Origin: Bacillus paramycoides
GTDB taxonomy: Bacteria; Bacillota; Bacilli; Bacillales; Bacillaceae_G
NCBI RefSeq assembly: GCF_001884235.1
Contig: NZ_MAOI01000112.1
Coordinates: 62,001 to 126,000, forward strand
Reading direction: 5' to 3'
DNA length: 64,000 bases
Made by a program: the position numbers and the translations under genes. Below are positions 16,359 to 25,834 of the stretch, piece after piece. Positions within the stretch are counted from its first letter, which is position 1. Every line of letters starts with the position of its first letter. Below the pieces are notes generated by a model. It saw only the letters and a program-made list of their open reading frames with translations. It made no database searches and had not been told where the DNA came from.

Positions 16359-17509
16359 CACCCATTCACTTTCTCCGCATTATTCCAATAATACTTACTA
16401 AACGCTTCCGTTAACACATCAATGGTATTATATAGTTCATCTAAAGTATTATCTACACCACCAACTTCGATTAGCATCGTATTTTTAGATAAATCTTGAT
16501 TATACACTCCATCCCCGTCCTTTTTATACTTCGGAAAAATCCCTCTACTTAAACCGTAATAATTTTCATCTAAATAACTATTGATTGCCCTTGCAATTTT
16601 TTCATTCTCTGTATAATTCCCATTTTCCATTCCAATTATAAAATATAATCTTGCATACGATTTCCCGTTAATTACTTTTGTTGTTACCTTTTTCCGCTGA
16701 TCATCACGATGTATATCAATTGGAAACGCAATTTTATTATTTTGCGCCAATGTTTCTTTTACATATCCATGAGACGCTTTATACGCTTGATACCATTTCC
16801 ACTTTTTACTCGCTAATAAATCCCCCATATTCGTTTTATCATGAATTACTGGTATTCCTTGCCCTTCAAGCTGCTCCTTCAAACGTTCCCCTAGTAAGGA
16901 CACATTTACGTCCGGGCTCGATGGGTCGGTAGCTCCTGGTAATAATGGAAAGAACGATTCCCAACTATGCGTATGATAAATGTATACTGCACTTTCACCC
17001 TGTTTCGTTCCATTTCTTTTCTGTACTGGATTTTTCTTTTCCGCTTCTGTGACTTTATCTTTTGCTACTTCTCGCTCTTTTGCTACTTCTCGCTCTTTCG
17101 TTACTTCTTCAATTGGTACACTAGATTCATTAGGTATATTCGTATAGTTCGTCCCTTCACCAGCTACGATAATGTTAGAATAATACTTCGACATACCTGG
17201 TACTTCTTTCCCGACAAACGTTCTTAAGTCTTTAATTTTCAAATCCGTCGCGATAGAGAATAATAAACTTCCAACTGACTCCCGTTTATTTATTTAAAAA
17301 TAATCTGTTCCGAAATAATGATTCTCACTTTCTATCATTTGAACAAAACCTTGCATCGATACTTTTCCGAACCATTGATTCGCGTAATAAGATTTCATTG
17401 TATGTAAAAGTGAAGTTACAATAGATGCAATTACGATCACTATAAATGCATATGTAAACAATAAATATATTAATCTCTTTCCATGTATACGAGTTGAATA
17501 CTTTTTCAA
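16358..17509 (-). pseudogene. SpoIIP-like sporulation protein with in-frame stop
   Basis: A SpoIIP-type peptidoglycan amidase/endopeptidase gene interrupted by one nonsense codon. The N-terminal part (TTG 17509 behind GAAGGTGATACA) has a membrane anchor and ends ENHYFGTDYF, then TAA at 17294-17296. The same frame continues at once with INKRESVGS...FSIATD and through IYHTHSWESF to IEVGGVDNT. Those are the catalytic-site motifs of SpoIIP, which with SpoIID digests septal peptidoglycan during engulfment. The paralogue at 24281-25435 has no stop here. A second translation start is possible downstream, but it would lack the anchor. Confidence 0.8.
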
Positions 17510-17533
17510 TGTATCACCTTCTTTATACATGAA

Positions 17534-17566
17534 TATGTACAAGCTTTATGTAATATACGCATAAAA
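17534..17566 (-). promoter_or_regulatory. Sigma-E-like promoter of the spoIIP paralogue
   Basis: Minus strand: GTATATTA, then about 13 bases ending AGCTTGTA, then CATATTCA. This resembles the sigma-E pattern (GKMATATT ... CATACAMT) and shares AGCTTGTACAT with the region upstream of the intact paralogue. Inference from pattern only. Confidence 0.4.
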
Positions 17567-17567
17567 A

Positions 17568-17595
17568 AGAGAAATGGCATCCCATTTCTCTTTCT
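17568..17595 (-). terminator. Terminator of the nfeD-SPFH unit
   Basis: A 12-bp stem AAAGAGAAATGG / CCATTTCTCTTT has a 4-base loop and a T run on the minus strand, directly after the SPFH gene. Confidence 0.85.
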
Positions 17596-17600
17596 CACAC

Positions 17601-18569
17601 TTATTTCTCTTTTTCTGCATCTGACGAAGGTAACCTCTTCGCTTGTTTTTCTTTAAAGATTTCACCAATTGCACCAAGAGTACCAAGTGTTTCAATTGCA
17701 TTAGATGGAATAAAGACTTTATTTGCTGGCCCTTTCGCAACTTCTGCTAATGATTCAAATGATTTATAAGCAAGTATACGTTCATCTAAATTCGCTTCAC
17801 GAAGTAACTCAATTCGATTTTGTTCTGCTTTTGCGATTTCCTCAATCGCTCTTGCTTCCCCTTGCGCTTCTAATTCTTTTGCTTCTTTAATACCTTCCGC
17901 TTCTCGAATACGCGCTTCTTTATCCCCTTCAGCCATTAAAATTTTACTTTGTTTTTCCCCTTCAGCACGAAGGACCTTATCTTGTTTTGCTGCTTCAGCT
18001 TCTAAAATGATCGCACGTTTATTACGTTCTGCTTTCATTTGTTTTTCCATTGATGCTTGCACATCTTTTGGCGGGTTAATATCTACTACTTCAACACGCT
18101 CAATACGAACGCCCCATTTTTCTGTTGCTTCGTCAAGCGCTAAGCGAATTTCTGTTGAAATTTTTTCACGACCAGATAATGTTTCATCAAGTTCCATTTT
18201 ACCAATAATTTGACGCATCGTTGCAGAAGTAATGTTACGAACACCATATTCATAATTGGAAATACCGTATGTCGCAAGTTCTGGTTCAACAATTTGATAG
18301 AAAATAATTGTATCAATTTCTACTTGTACATTATCTTTCGTAATTACCTTTTGTGGCGGTACATTCGTTTGTTGAATACGTAAGTCGTGATATACGCGAA
18401 CTCGATCTACAATCGGTATTAATAAATTTAATCCTGGCTGCATAATACGCTGAAACTTACCAAATCTTTCAACGACCCCAACTTTTTGCTGAGGAATAAT
18501 CTTAATTGTTAATGCAACAAATGTAACTACAATTAGTGCGAAAATAATCGTTAACGTTAATGCTACCAT
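17601..18569 (-). CDS. SPFH/stomatin-like membrane protein
   Basis: A 322-residue band-7 protein of the stomatin/QmcA type. A single N-terminal membrane helix (about residues 2-22) is followed by the SPFH domain (VVERFGKFQRIMQPGLNLLIP onward). A long charged coiled coil of EA/KQ-rich repeats spans about 185-260, and the C-terminus is polar. Such proteins form ring-like oligomers in membrane microdomains and modulate membrane proteases or fluidity. It is shorter than FloT. It is paired with an NfeD gene upstream (2-base gap), the classic SPFH-NfeD operon. Confidence 0.92.
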   Translation of the reverse strand: MVALTLTIIFALIVVTFVALTIKIIPQQKVGVVERFGKFQRIMQPGLNLLIPIVDRVRVYHDLRIQQTNVPPQKVITKDNVQVEIDTIIFYQIVEPELATYGISNYEYGVRNITSATMRQIIGKMELDETLSGREKISTEIRLALDEATEKWGVRIERVEVVDINPPKDVQASMEKQMKAERNKRAIILEAEAAKQDKVLRAEGEKQSKILMAEGDKEARIREAEGIKEAKELEAQGEARAIEEIAKAEQNRIELLREANLDERILAYKSFESLAEVAKGPANKVFIPSNAIETLGTLGAIGEIFKEKQAKRLPSSDAEKEK

Positions 18570-18571
18570 AT

Positions 18572-19000
18572 TTATTCACTCTCCCTTTTTACTTGTAAAA
18601 TAGTACTATGCCTCTTTATAACAACGATTTTTTCTCCAGAATCAATAGGAGCATCCGAAATAGCTGTCCAAGTATCTCCATCCACTTTCACAATACCGTT
18701 CACTTCACTTGTAATCGTTTGCATAACAATCCCCTTTTTACCGACAAGTTTATCTACTGTATCAGTAAAACCTTTTGCTTCTCGAAAGTTTTTTGAAATT
18801 CTTTTCGTAAAGAAAGTCAATGTTAAACTTACAATCGCACCAGCGACAACTTGTAAAAATAGTGCATCAGGAGCAAATAAGGCAATAAGACCTCCGACAA
18901 CAGCTCCAATTCCAAGCCAAAGCATGTAAAAAGTAATCGACAACATTTCTGCGATAAATAAAATACCCGCTATTATAAACCAAATCACCCATCCAGCCAT
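18572..19000 (-). CDS. NfeD family protein
   Basis: A 142-residue short NfeD protein. Three or four membrane helices lie in residues 1-70, then an OB-fold NfeD domain contains GKKGIVMQTI ... GIVKVDGDTWTAIS. It partners stomatin/flotillin-like proteins, and the adjacent SPFH gene fits. The ATG at 19000 follows GTGAGGG by 6 bases; a TTG two codons earlier is possible. There is no protease domain, so it is the NfeD1b type. Confidence 0.9.
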   Translation of the reverse strand: MAGWVIWFIIAGILFIAEMLSITFYMLWLGIGAVVGGLIALFAPDALFLQVVAGAIVSLTLTFFTKRISKNFREAKGFTDTVDKLVGKKGIVMQTITSEVNGIVKVDGDTWTAISDAPIDSGEKIVVIKRHSTILQVKRESE

Positions 19001-19277
19001 ATGCAACCCTCACTTTCTTTCTCAATTTCTATATGTATATGAAGAAAAGAATGGTTTATCCGCCCTATCTCACACAGAGGGCGTTTGCTACAAGTTATTA
19101 TACATATTCGCTGTTACAACAAGTATTAATAAAATACTATATCAATATATTCTTCATTATACATGAAAATCCCTTTCAAAAAATGACAAAATATTTAATT
19201 CTTCCAAAAACGTAATTTTCAGATTATAATTATTCTAACTAAAAAAGCATTATTTTTTTGGGAAGGTGGTATTCTTA

Positions 19278-20495
19278 TTGCCAAAACGTTCACTAGCTTA
19301 CTATTTAGTCTCCAAAATGTGTATTACCCTCGCTGACATTGTATACTTAATGATTATTACGACTCACATCTATATCACAACTAAATCAGCTACAATTACT
19401 GCTCTTTTTCCATTATTACAAGTAATCACAAATCTTATCGCGAACACATCTGCACCACTTATAATGAATCGTTTTCCATCTTATGCATTGCTATATACTC
19501 TACAATGGATTAAAACAGTTCTTTTACTATTATTAATGATATTATTTCCTATGCTATCCACAAACATCATTTCTCTTTTAACTTTCATCATCTTCATTTC
19601 ATTATGTAGCGGCTGGAGCGCTCCATTATTATACAGTATTCTTCCACACCTAACGCCAAAAGAAAAGTTAGTAAAAGTAAATAGTATCTTTTCCTTTTCA
19701 ACACAAATTGTGCAAGCAGCTGCTTACTCATTTACAAGTATAATTGTTCTTCTCATTGGTGTTACTTCGACACTCATGATTAATAACATATTGATGATTT
19801 TCGGATGTATTACATTACACCTTTCATTACAATCTATACAAGCTGAACGAGTAGCAGAACCCTCCTCTTCAAAAACTATTGCTTTATTAGATGGCTGGAA
19901 ACTATTATTTCAGCACCCGTCTCTACGCACCGTTACATTTATGGATTTAATTGAAACTTTCGCAGGGACGATATGGATCGGTGCCATTACGATGGCATAT
20001 GTAACTACCGCTTTACATAAAGGCGAAGAATGGTGGGGATATATTAATACAAGTTATTATGTCGGAACGTTAATTGGCGGGATATTAGCATGGAAAATGA
20101 GTACATATATTCAAAATAATTTAATACGCTCTATGGCGATAGGATCTCTTTTGTTTAGTATTCTTACATTTTTATACGGTGTTACGAGCAGCGGATTTAT
20201 TGCCCTATTCCTTTGCGTTCTAATGGGACCATGTTATCAAATTAGAGATATTTCTCAAACGACAGTTTTACAATCAAGCGTCGCTCCTTCTTTATTATCA
20301 AAGATGTACACAGCTCACGGTGCTCTTCTCTCAACCGCTTCTGGTCTTTCTATGCTAAGTGTTGGCATAATTACTGATACTTTCGGTGTTCGCACTATTT
20401 ATATCATTGCTTCTTTTCTTATTTTATGTTCAGCTTGTTTGTCTTTTCGTTTATTAAAACATCAGAGGTCACAAAAGAAAGAGATTTCTATTTAA
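19278..20495 (+). CDS. MFS transporter
   Basis: A 405-residue membrane protein with about 12 hydrophobic helices in two six-helix halves joined by a polar loop near residue 200. It resembles the MFS_3/enterobactin-exporter and macrolide-efflux-like branch (ETFAGTIWIGAITMAY, CVLMGPCYQIRDI). The substrate is unknown; drug or metabolite efflux is likely. I chose TTG 19278 because GGGAAGGTGG stands 7-8 bases before it. The GTG at 19266 overlaps the ribosome binding site. It stands alone, facing away from the nfeD unit; the 277 bases between hold nothing I can name. Confidence 0.85.
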   Translation: MPKRSLAYYLVSKMCITLADIVYLMIITTHIYITTKSATITALFPLLQVITNLIANTSAPLIMNRFPSYALLYTLQWIKTVLLLLLMILFPMLSTNIISLLTFIIFISLCSGWSAPLLYSILPHLTPKEKLVKVNSIFSFSTQIVQAAAYSFTSIIVLLIGVTSTLMINNILMIFGCITLHLSLQSIQAERVAEPSSSKTIALLDGWKLLFQHPSLRTVTFMDLIETFAGTIWIGAITMAYVTTALHKGEEWWGYINTSYYVGTLIGGILAWKMSTYIQNNLIRSMAIGSLLFSILTFLYGVTSSGFIALFLCVLMGPCYQIRDISQTTVLQSSVAPSLLSKMYTAHGALLSTASGLSMLSVGIITDTFGVRTIYIIASFLILCSACLSFRLLKHQRSQKKEISI

Positions 20496-20644
20496 TATAT
20501 ATCATAAATATAATGTTTTCCGTAATTGGAGCTTCCAACTACATAACACCATAGTACATGAAATTATATGAACGTTTTTAAAATATATCTATCGTAACTT
20601 ACAATATATCAAATATTCGACAATACTTTTAGCTATTAAAATAA

Positions 20645-20690
20645 GAGAAGGCTGCTCCCAAAAAATCCATTTTGAGCAGCCTTCTCTTTT
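20645..20690. terminator. Strong bidirectional terminator
   Basis: A 13-bp perfect stem GAGAAGGCTGCTC / GAGCAGCCTTCTC is followed by TTTTT on the plus strand. It sits between the convergent MFS and amidase genes. Confidence 0.9.
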
Positions 20691-20695
20691 TCCAT

Positions 20696-22171
20696 TTACG
20701 ATAAATTGGGAATCTTTCTATGCTTTGTCGCCTGTTCAAAAGCGTATGCTAGTTTAATTAATACCCCTTCACTAAAAGCAGTACTTGCAAGTGTAATCCC
20801 AAAAGGCCTCCCGCTTTTCATATATCCAGCCGGCATTGCTATAGACGGATAACCAGCTTTGGCACAAATTGTAGATCCTATATAGGAGGGAAACAGTATC
20901 GCATCAAGATTGTATTTTTTTAATGCAAAATCAATTCCTTGTTCTTGTGAAAAGTATATATCTTCTAATCTTGCATTTAAATATTCCGGATTTCTTAACG
21001 TATTAGGAAAATCTTTTCTTATTTCTAATTTATTTTGTCCATATTTCAATGCCCTTTCTTCTATATGATTATTAAAATCGATTAGTTCTGAAATCGAATG
21101 CACTGGAATATTGGAAGGTAATTTAGAAAGATAGTTATCCAAGCTATGCTTCAGTTCGTAAAGAGGTACTCCCCAACTCCATTCCCTATGAAAGGATGGA
21201 ATATCGATATCTTCTATTACTGTCGCTCCTTCACTACGTAACACTTGAATTGTTTCTTTAAACAATTGTTCATCGAACTCGCCAGATTCATAATAATCTT
21301 CTGGTGCTTTGTCAAACACCCCAATTTTAGCTCCATGTAAGCCATTAATATTAAGATATTTCGTATAATCCTGCTGTGCCCTTCCTTCGCTTTTTTGAGT
21401 AGATGCATCCATCTCATCTACTCCCGTTAAGCTCCCTAATAAAATTGCAGCATCTGTTACCGTTCTAGCAAATGGTCCCGCTGTATCTTGCGAATAAGTG
21501 AACGGAATAATGCCTCTACGACTAATTAAACCAACTGTCGGTTTAATACCTACTACAGAGTTTTGAACAGCTGGGCTTAAAATAGAAGCATCTGTTTCTG
21601 TTCCAACAGATAGTACTGTTAAGTTAGCGGCAACTGCCACGGCAGACCCTGTACTCGATCCTCCAACAAACATATCATCTTCTCCTGTTCCGTAAGGGTT
21701 TATTGTTTGACCTCCCCTAGCGCTATATCCAGCCCACATTTCAAAAGACATTCCGTTTGCCAACTCTGTCATATTTGCTTTCCCTATTATAATTGCACCT
21801 GCTTCTCGCAGTTTTGTAACAAGAAATGCGTCTTGACTACTAATATTATGCTCAAGAGCAATTGTCCCTGCACTTGTATGCATAGAATCATTCGTTTCAA
21901 TATTGTCCTTCAGTAAAACTGGTATACCATGTAATGGACCTCTCACACCTTTTGTCTTTCTTTCATGATCTAACGCTTCTGCAATAAAGATAGCATCTGG
22001 ATTTATTTCTAAAATAGAATTGATTTTCGGACCATCTTGGTCATACTTTGCGATCCTATAAAGATAATACATGACTAATTCTTTCGACGTTAATTTTCCT
22101 TCCTCCATTGCAGTTTGTATATCATGAATTGCTAATTCTTTTTGCAATAATGTATTAAACTGAATTTTCAT
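20696..22171 (-). CDS. Amidase-signature family amidase
   Basis: A 491-residue enzyme of the amidase signature family (GatA-like fold). The catalytic triad is Lys in VLLKDNIET (about residue 92), the cis-Ser in GGSSTGSAVA and the Ser nucleophile in TETDASILSPA (about residue 196). It hydrolyses a C-N amide bond; the substrate is unknown. It is not GatA, because no gatB/gatC genes flank it and the C-terminus differs. It has no signal peptide, so it is cytoplasmic. Terminators on both sides make it monocistronic. Confidence 0.9.
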   Translation of the reverse strand: MKIQFNTLLQKELAIHDIQTAMEEGKLTSKELVMYYLYRIAKYDQDGPKINSILEINPDAIFIAEALDHERKTKGVRGPLHGIPVLLKDNIETNDSMHTSAGTIALEHNISSQDAFLVTKLREAGAIIIGKANMTELANGMSFEMWAGYSARGGQTINPYGTGEDDMFVGGSSTGSAVAVAANLTVLSVGTETDASILSPAVQNSVVGIKPTVGLISRRGIIPFTYSQDTAGPFARTVTDAAILLGSLTGVDEMDASTQKSEGRAQQDYTKYLNINGLHGAKIGVFDKAPEDYYESGEFDEQLFKETIQVLRSEGATVIEDIDIPSFHREWSWGVPLYELKHSLDNYLSKLPSNIPVHSISELIDFNNHIEERALKYGQNKLEIRKDFPNTLRNPEYLNARLEDIYFSQEQGIDFALKKYNLDAILFPSYIGSTICAKAGYPSIAMPAGYMKSGRPFGITLASTAFSEGVLIKLAYAFEQATKHRKIPNLS

Positions 22172-22308
22172 TCTCCTTTTATAAGCCCTTTTCTTTATGA
22201 AGTGTATCTATTAATTTTTCATTTTCTTCGCTCCTCGTATAAACAACTACTATCCCTTAAAAGAAATTCAACTCACCTATTTAAAAACCTTTAATTTCCC
22301 GAAAAATA

Positions 22309-22350
22309 AAAAGAGTCTGAAACGAATCAGCTTCCGCTTCAGACTCTTTT
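22309..22350 (-). terminator. Terminator of the GNAT-VanY-NUDIX group
   Basis: A 13-bp stem AAAAGAGTCTGAA / TTCAGACTCTTTT has a GC-containing loop and a T run on the minus strand, directly after the NUDIX gene. Confidence 0.85.
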
Positions 22351-22351
22351 A

Positions 22352-22798
22352 TTACTTTATATATATATCATCTAGTAAATGTAAAAACTCTCCTTGTTTA
22401 CCTGCTAATTCAGGACATTTTGCAATATCAACCCATTCATAACAAAATGCTAAACCTTTATCTTCTTCACCATCACTTACTATATGTTCCCACGTATCTT
22501 TCACATCTGTTACTAATGAAACATGGAAAAAATGACGTTTTTGATATTCCTTTTTTTCTTTCACATAAATAATATAATCAGCAAGGAATCGCTCAATGTA
22601 TAAATGACATAGTCCCGATTCTTCTTGTACTTCACGTAAAATCGCTGCTGTTAACGTTTCTCCTTCATCAACTGTCCCACCTGGTACTTGGATACCAGCT
22701 TCAGGTATATCACGATGTTTAAAAACGAGTAATTGCATAATCCCTTCTTTTTCTCTTGTAACATATGCATGTACCTTTTTCTTATATAACATCGTCAT
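22352..22798 (-). CDS. NUDIX hydrolase
   Basis: A 148-residue NUDIX protein with a complete box GGTVDEGETLTAAILREV followed by QEESGL (about residues 41-64). These enzymes cleave nucleoside diphosphates linked to another moiety, using Mg2+; the substrate cannot be told. The last gene of a minus-strand group (GNAT, VanY-like peptidase, NUDIX) with gaps of 11 and 23 bases. Confidence 0.9.
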   Translation of the reverse strand: MTMLYKKKVHAYVTREKEGIMQLLVFKHRDIPEAGIQVPGGTVDEGETLTAAILREVQEESGLCHLYIERFLADYIIYVKEKKEYQKRHFFHVSLVTDVKDTWEHIVSDGEEDKGLAFCYEWVDIAKCPELAGKQGEFLHLLDDIYIK

Positions 22799-22821
22799 CT
22801 TAGCCCTCTCCCCCCAATTAT

Positions 22822-23562
22822 TTACTTCGTTACTTCTTCAAGCGTAAGTTGGTTTTCATATAAATATGTAGCTTGCGGATTCCCCACATATCGTACGTGC
22901 CACGGTTCATATCGATAACCAGTAATCCCTTCTTTCTGTTTCGTATACCGAATAACGAAACCAAACTTATGTGCATTTTCAGAAAGCCACTTTCCTTCTT
23001 TCGTCTCTCCAAAAACTGTTTCTAATTGAAATTTAGCAGATTGAGATGTAATATCCATAGCTAACCCTGTTTGATGTTCACTCGTACCAGGAACTGCACT
23101 GGACATCGCTGTTTTTGCTTCGCCATCTTGTTTTTTATACATCGTATTTAATGCTTTTTGTCGATCAAAAGATCTAAATCCAGAGACTGCAAAAAGGAAA
23201 ATACGCTCCTTATCAGCTTGCTGGAACATTTGCTCTAGCGCCATCGCTGCCTCTTTCCTCATTTTTTTCTTCTCTTGATCACCTTCACTAGAGTAACGTA
23301 CTTTTGGAATAACTAAATCTGGTGGCTTATACCCATCTGGTAAACGCCTACTTTTATTTACAAGTACAAGCATCGAATTTGGATTATTAATGACTGCGAT
23401 ATCCCCATCCATATTAGCAATCGTTTCTTTTGCTTTTGGAAATATATTGTTTACATTTACTTCCCGCGCCTCTTGATCCTTATACATTTTATAATTTATC
23501 CCTGCTACTCCAACAATCAGTATCACTGCTACGATACCAAGTAATGTCCATCTTTTTTTCAT
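22822..23562 (-). CDS. D-alanyl-D-alanine carboxypeptidase, VanY/LdcB family
   Basis: A 246-residue zinc peptidase anchored by an N-terminal helix (about residues 5-24, after MKKR). The metal motif SxHxxGxAxD appears as SEHQTGLAMD near residue 166, and the C-terminal EPWHVRYVG supplies the catalytic Glu and another His. It trims D-Ala from peptidoglycan stem peptides on the outer face of the membrane. In this genus such proteins are housekeeping or spore related; nothing here links it to vancomycin resistance. Confidence 0.9.
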   Translation of the reverse strand: MKKRWTLLGIVAVILIVGVAGINYKMYKDQEAREVNVNNIFPKAKETIANMDGDIAVINNPNSMLVLVNKSRRLPDGYKPPDLVIPKVRYSSEGDQEKKKMRKEAAMALEQMFQQADKERIFLFAVSGFRSFDRQKALNTMYKKQDGEAKTAMSSAVPGTSEHQTGLAMDITSQSAKFQLETVFGETKEGKWLSENAHKFGFVIRYTKQKEGITGYRYEPWHVRYVGNPQATYLYENQLTLEEVTK

Positions 23563-23573
23563 ATAACGACCTC

Positions 23574-24071
23574 TTATTTTAATAATTTGGCCATTTCATA
23601 CTCATCGACACCATTTCCATCGATGATAAGAGCAGATTTTTTGACACCTTCTTGTTCAAATCCAATTTTACTATATAGTGCCTGAGCTCTTGTATTGTGG
23701 GCCATTACCGTTAATTCTAAACGCCATACATCATGTAATCTTGCCCACTTCTCTACTTCTTTAAACAAACTTGTTCCAATACCTCGGCCACTATACTCTT
23801 GTAAAATACCAATGACAATTGTCGCAACATGTCTCTTTCTTTGAACATCATTACCATTAGCTAAAATAAATCCAACTAATCTACCATTTTCAACTGCTAC
23901 AAATATTTTTGCATATTCACTTTCTATAAAACGGTGGACCATCTTTTCTTGTTGCTCTACTGTAGTTTTTCGTTCTCCTGGTTCATATAACATAAATTTC
24001 GTTTCTTCGTCTAATTGCTTACTTAATTGTAAAAATGATGCTGCATCTTCTACTTTAATCTCCCGGATCAC
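23574..24071 (-). CDS. GNAT family N-acetyltransferase
   Basis: A 165-residue single-domain acetyltransferase. The acetyl-CoA motif is GILQEYSGRGIGTSLFKEV, and the C-terminal NTRAQALYSKIGFEQEG is motif B. The acceptor is unknown. I prefer the GTG at 24071 (MIREIKVED..., with AGGGTG 6 bases before) over ATG 24089 and the long start at 24131, neither of which has a convincing ribosome binding site. It is the first gene of the three-gene group with the VanY-like peptidase. Confidence 0.85.
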   Translation of the reverse strand: MIREIKVEDAASFLQLSKQLDEETKFMLYEPGERKTTVEQQEKMVHRFIESEYAKIFVAVENGRLVGFILANGNDVQRKRHVATIVIGILQEYSGRGIGTSLFKEVEKWARLHDVWRLELTVMAHNTRAQALYSKIGFEQEGVKKSALIIDGNGVDEYEMAKLLK

Positions 24072-24257
24072 CTTGATCACCCTACCCATTCTGTTAGTTA
24101 AAAATTTTCCTTGTAAAAAGATTTTCTCCACTATTCCGAAAATCCCTTTCTAAATTCCTTACTATAAATAGACAAATTTCGATATTGCTATAATGATAGG
24201 AAATTATGTCTATAATGTGACATATCTTTTTAACCATAACTTATACTCAAAAAGAAA

Positions 24258-24282
24258 AAACGTAAGCTTCTCACTTACGTTT
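24258..24282 (-). terminator. Terminator of the intact spoIIP paralogue
   Basis: A 9-bp stem AAACGTAAG / CTTACGTTT with a 7-base loop and a minus-strand T run at the end of the spoIIP-like gene. Confidence 0.8.
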
Positions 24283-25435
24283 ATCCATTCACTTTTTCAG
24301 CTTGCCAAAAATATTCTCCAAATGCTTTAGCAAGAACATCAATTGATCTATTCAATTCTTCATCCGTATTATCTACGCCACCAACTTCAATTAAAATCGC
24401 CTGTCCTGATAAGTCTTGATTATAAACACCATTACCTGTTTGGAAACCTTTTTGAATAACACCTCGGCTCACTCCCGGATATTTCTTACTAATCGTCTCA
24501 TGTAAAGCCGTTGCTAATTGTAAGTTTTTTTCATAGTTTTTGTTACCTTTCCCAATTACAAAAGCAAGCTTCGCATATGATTTATCTCCAATTGTTTTTG
24601 TCGTGACGTTTTTCCGGGCACTATCACGGTGTAAATCAAAAAAGTATTGAAGTTCTTTATTTCCAGTCATAGCTTGTTGTACAATTTCTCGTGACATTTT
24701 GTAAGAACTATTACTGTTTAATCCTTTACTTATTAACTTTTGGCCGACATCAGTCTTATCGTTAGTAGCACCTATACCTTCACTTTCCAGTTGTTCCCGA
24801 AAACGATCACCGACTATTGAAATATTCGTTACAGAACTCGTTGCTTTATTCGGATCTGGGTCATTCGTTAAGTTCAGTAACGGCAAATAAGATTCCCAAC
24901 TATGTGTATGATAAATAAATGCAACTTGCCTTTTCCCCGTTGTTTGAGCTGGCTGTTTCTTCTCTTTATTCGGATCAGGCTTAGGAACTTGTCCAGTTTC
25001 TCCAGTCCGTTCCTTCACTACTTCTTCAAGAGGAACGCTCGACTCTATTGGTAAGTTGGAGTAATTTGTTCCTTCACCTGCTATAACGATTTCCGTATCA
25101 TACTTTCCAAATCCCGGAAGTTCCTTTCCAACAAAACTACGTACATCATCAAAACGTATATTCGTTGCCATCGAAAAGAGGAATGAGGAAATAGAAAAGT
25201 CTTGATTCAAATTCCGGTACTCTTGTGTAAAGTAATGATTCTCTTTTCCAAGAACATACATGTAACCATTCATTGACAACTCATTTAACCAATTATATAA
25301 ATACGTTGACTTCGTCTCTTTCATAGAAGTTACCATCATACTAATAAGAAAAAAAGTCGCTAATACCGTAGTAATAATAAATAAAATTAACTTGCGTACG
25401 CTCGTTAATTTCACATAAAAAAAACCTCGATTCAT
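24281..25435 (-). CDS. SpoIIP-like peptidoglycan amidase/endopeptidase
   Basis: A 384-residue sporulation protein. It has an N-terminal membrane helix (about residues 15-35), a variable region and a low-complexity linker (about 140-168). The catalytic domain follows, with IYHTHSWESYLP (H176, H178) and LIEVGGVDNTDEE near the C-terminus. SpoIIP and SpoIID strip septal peptidoglycan so that the mother cell can engulf the forespore. The canonical spoIIP lies next to gpr, which is not present here, so this is an extra paralogue. The broken copy at 16358-17509 is its close relative. Confidence 0.88.
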   Translation of the reverse strand: MNRGFFYVKLTSVRKLILFIITTVLATFFLISMMVTSMKETKSTYLYNWLNELSMNGYMYVLGKENHYFTQEYRNLNQDFSISSFLFSMATNIRFDDVRSFVGKELPGFGKYDTEIVIAGEGTNYSNLPIESSVPLEEVVKERTGETGQVPKPDPNKEKKQPAQTTGKRQVAFIYHTHSWESYLPLLNLTNDPDPNKATSSVTNISIVGDRFREQLESEGIGATNDKTDVGQKLISKGLNSNSSYKMSREIVQQAMTGNKELQYFFDLHRDSARKNVTTKTIGDKSYAKLAFVIGKGNKNYEKNLQLATALHETISKKYPGVSRGVIQKGFQTGNGVYNQDLSGQAILIEVGGVDNTDEELNRSIDVLAKAFGEYFWQAEKVNG

Positions 25436-25456
25436 ACTATCACCCTCTCTATTTCA

Positions 25457-25489
25457 AGTTATGTACAAGCTCTAGAGAATAGACCGCTT
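25457..25489 (-). promoter_or_regulatory. Sigma-E-like promoter of the intact spoIIP paralogue
   Basis: Minus strand: GTCTATTC, then a spacer of about 13-14 bases ending AGCTTGTA, then CATAACTT (CATANNNT). The arrangement matches the region before the broken copy. The pattern suggests mother-cell sigma-E transcription; inference. Confidence 0.4.
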
Positions 25490-25524
25490 AAATTTCGGCT
25501 ATATTGTTAACGAGGTGAAATGAA

Positions 25525-25830
25525 TTGAAGCTATTAATAGGAACATTACCAATCGTTCTATCATTTATTTTTTATTTACTTGCTATACACCGTAAAATTC
25601 GTATTGCACTTCATATTTTTGCGTACATAGCATTGTATGTACTCGGGACAATTATTTCTATTAATATATATGATGTTTTAATACAACATCTTGTTTTCAT
25701 GACGAGCATTCATGGTATTTTACTAAATCCATTATTCCTTATTTCCGGAGCATATGTAGGAATATACACTTTGTCCCTAATATTGTCTCAAATTATTACG
25801 AAACTACTGAAAATAGAAAATGGAGAGTAA
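25525..25830 (+). CDS. Small three-helix membrane protein, unknown
   Basis: A 101-residue hydrophobic protein with three predicted helices (about residues 5-22, 28-50, 68-92) and a short charged C-terminus KLLKIENGE. I do not recognise a family. The start is TTG 25525, 8 bases after GAGGTGAA. It is followed after 4 bases by another small membrane gene, so the two are probably cotranscribed and may act together. Confidence 0.65.
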   Translation: MKLLIGTLPIVLSFIFYLLAIHRKIRIALHIFAYIALYVLGTIISINIYDVLIQHLVFMTSIHGILLNPLFLISGAYVGIYTLSLILSQIITKLLKIENGE

Positions 25831-25834
25831 TAAA

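Noticed and set aside
19033-19215. 60-residue plus-strand frame upstream of the MFS gene
   Set aside because: No ribosome binding site, Tyr/Phe/Ile-rich random composition, and it lies in the nfeD promoter region.
22822-23562. VanY-like protein as part of a vancomycin-resistance cluster
   Set aside because: No vanH, vanA/B, vanX, vanR or vanS genes are nearby; housekeeping peptidases of this family are common in bacilli.
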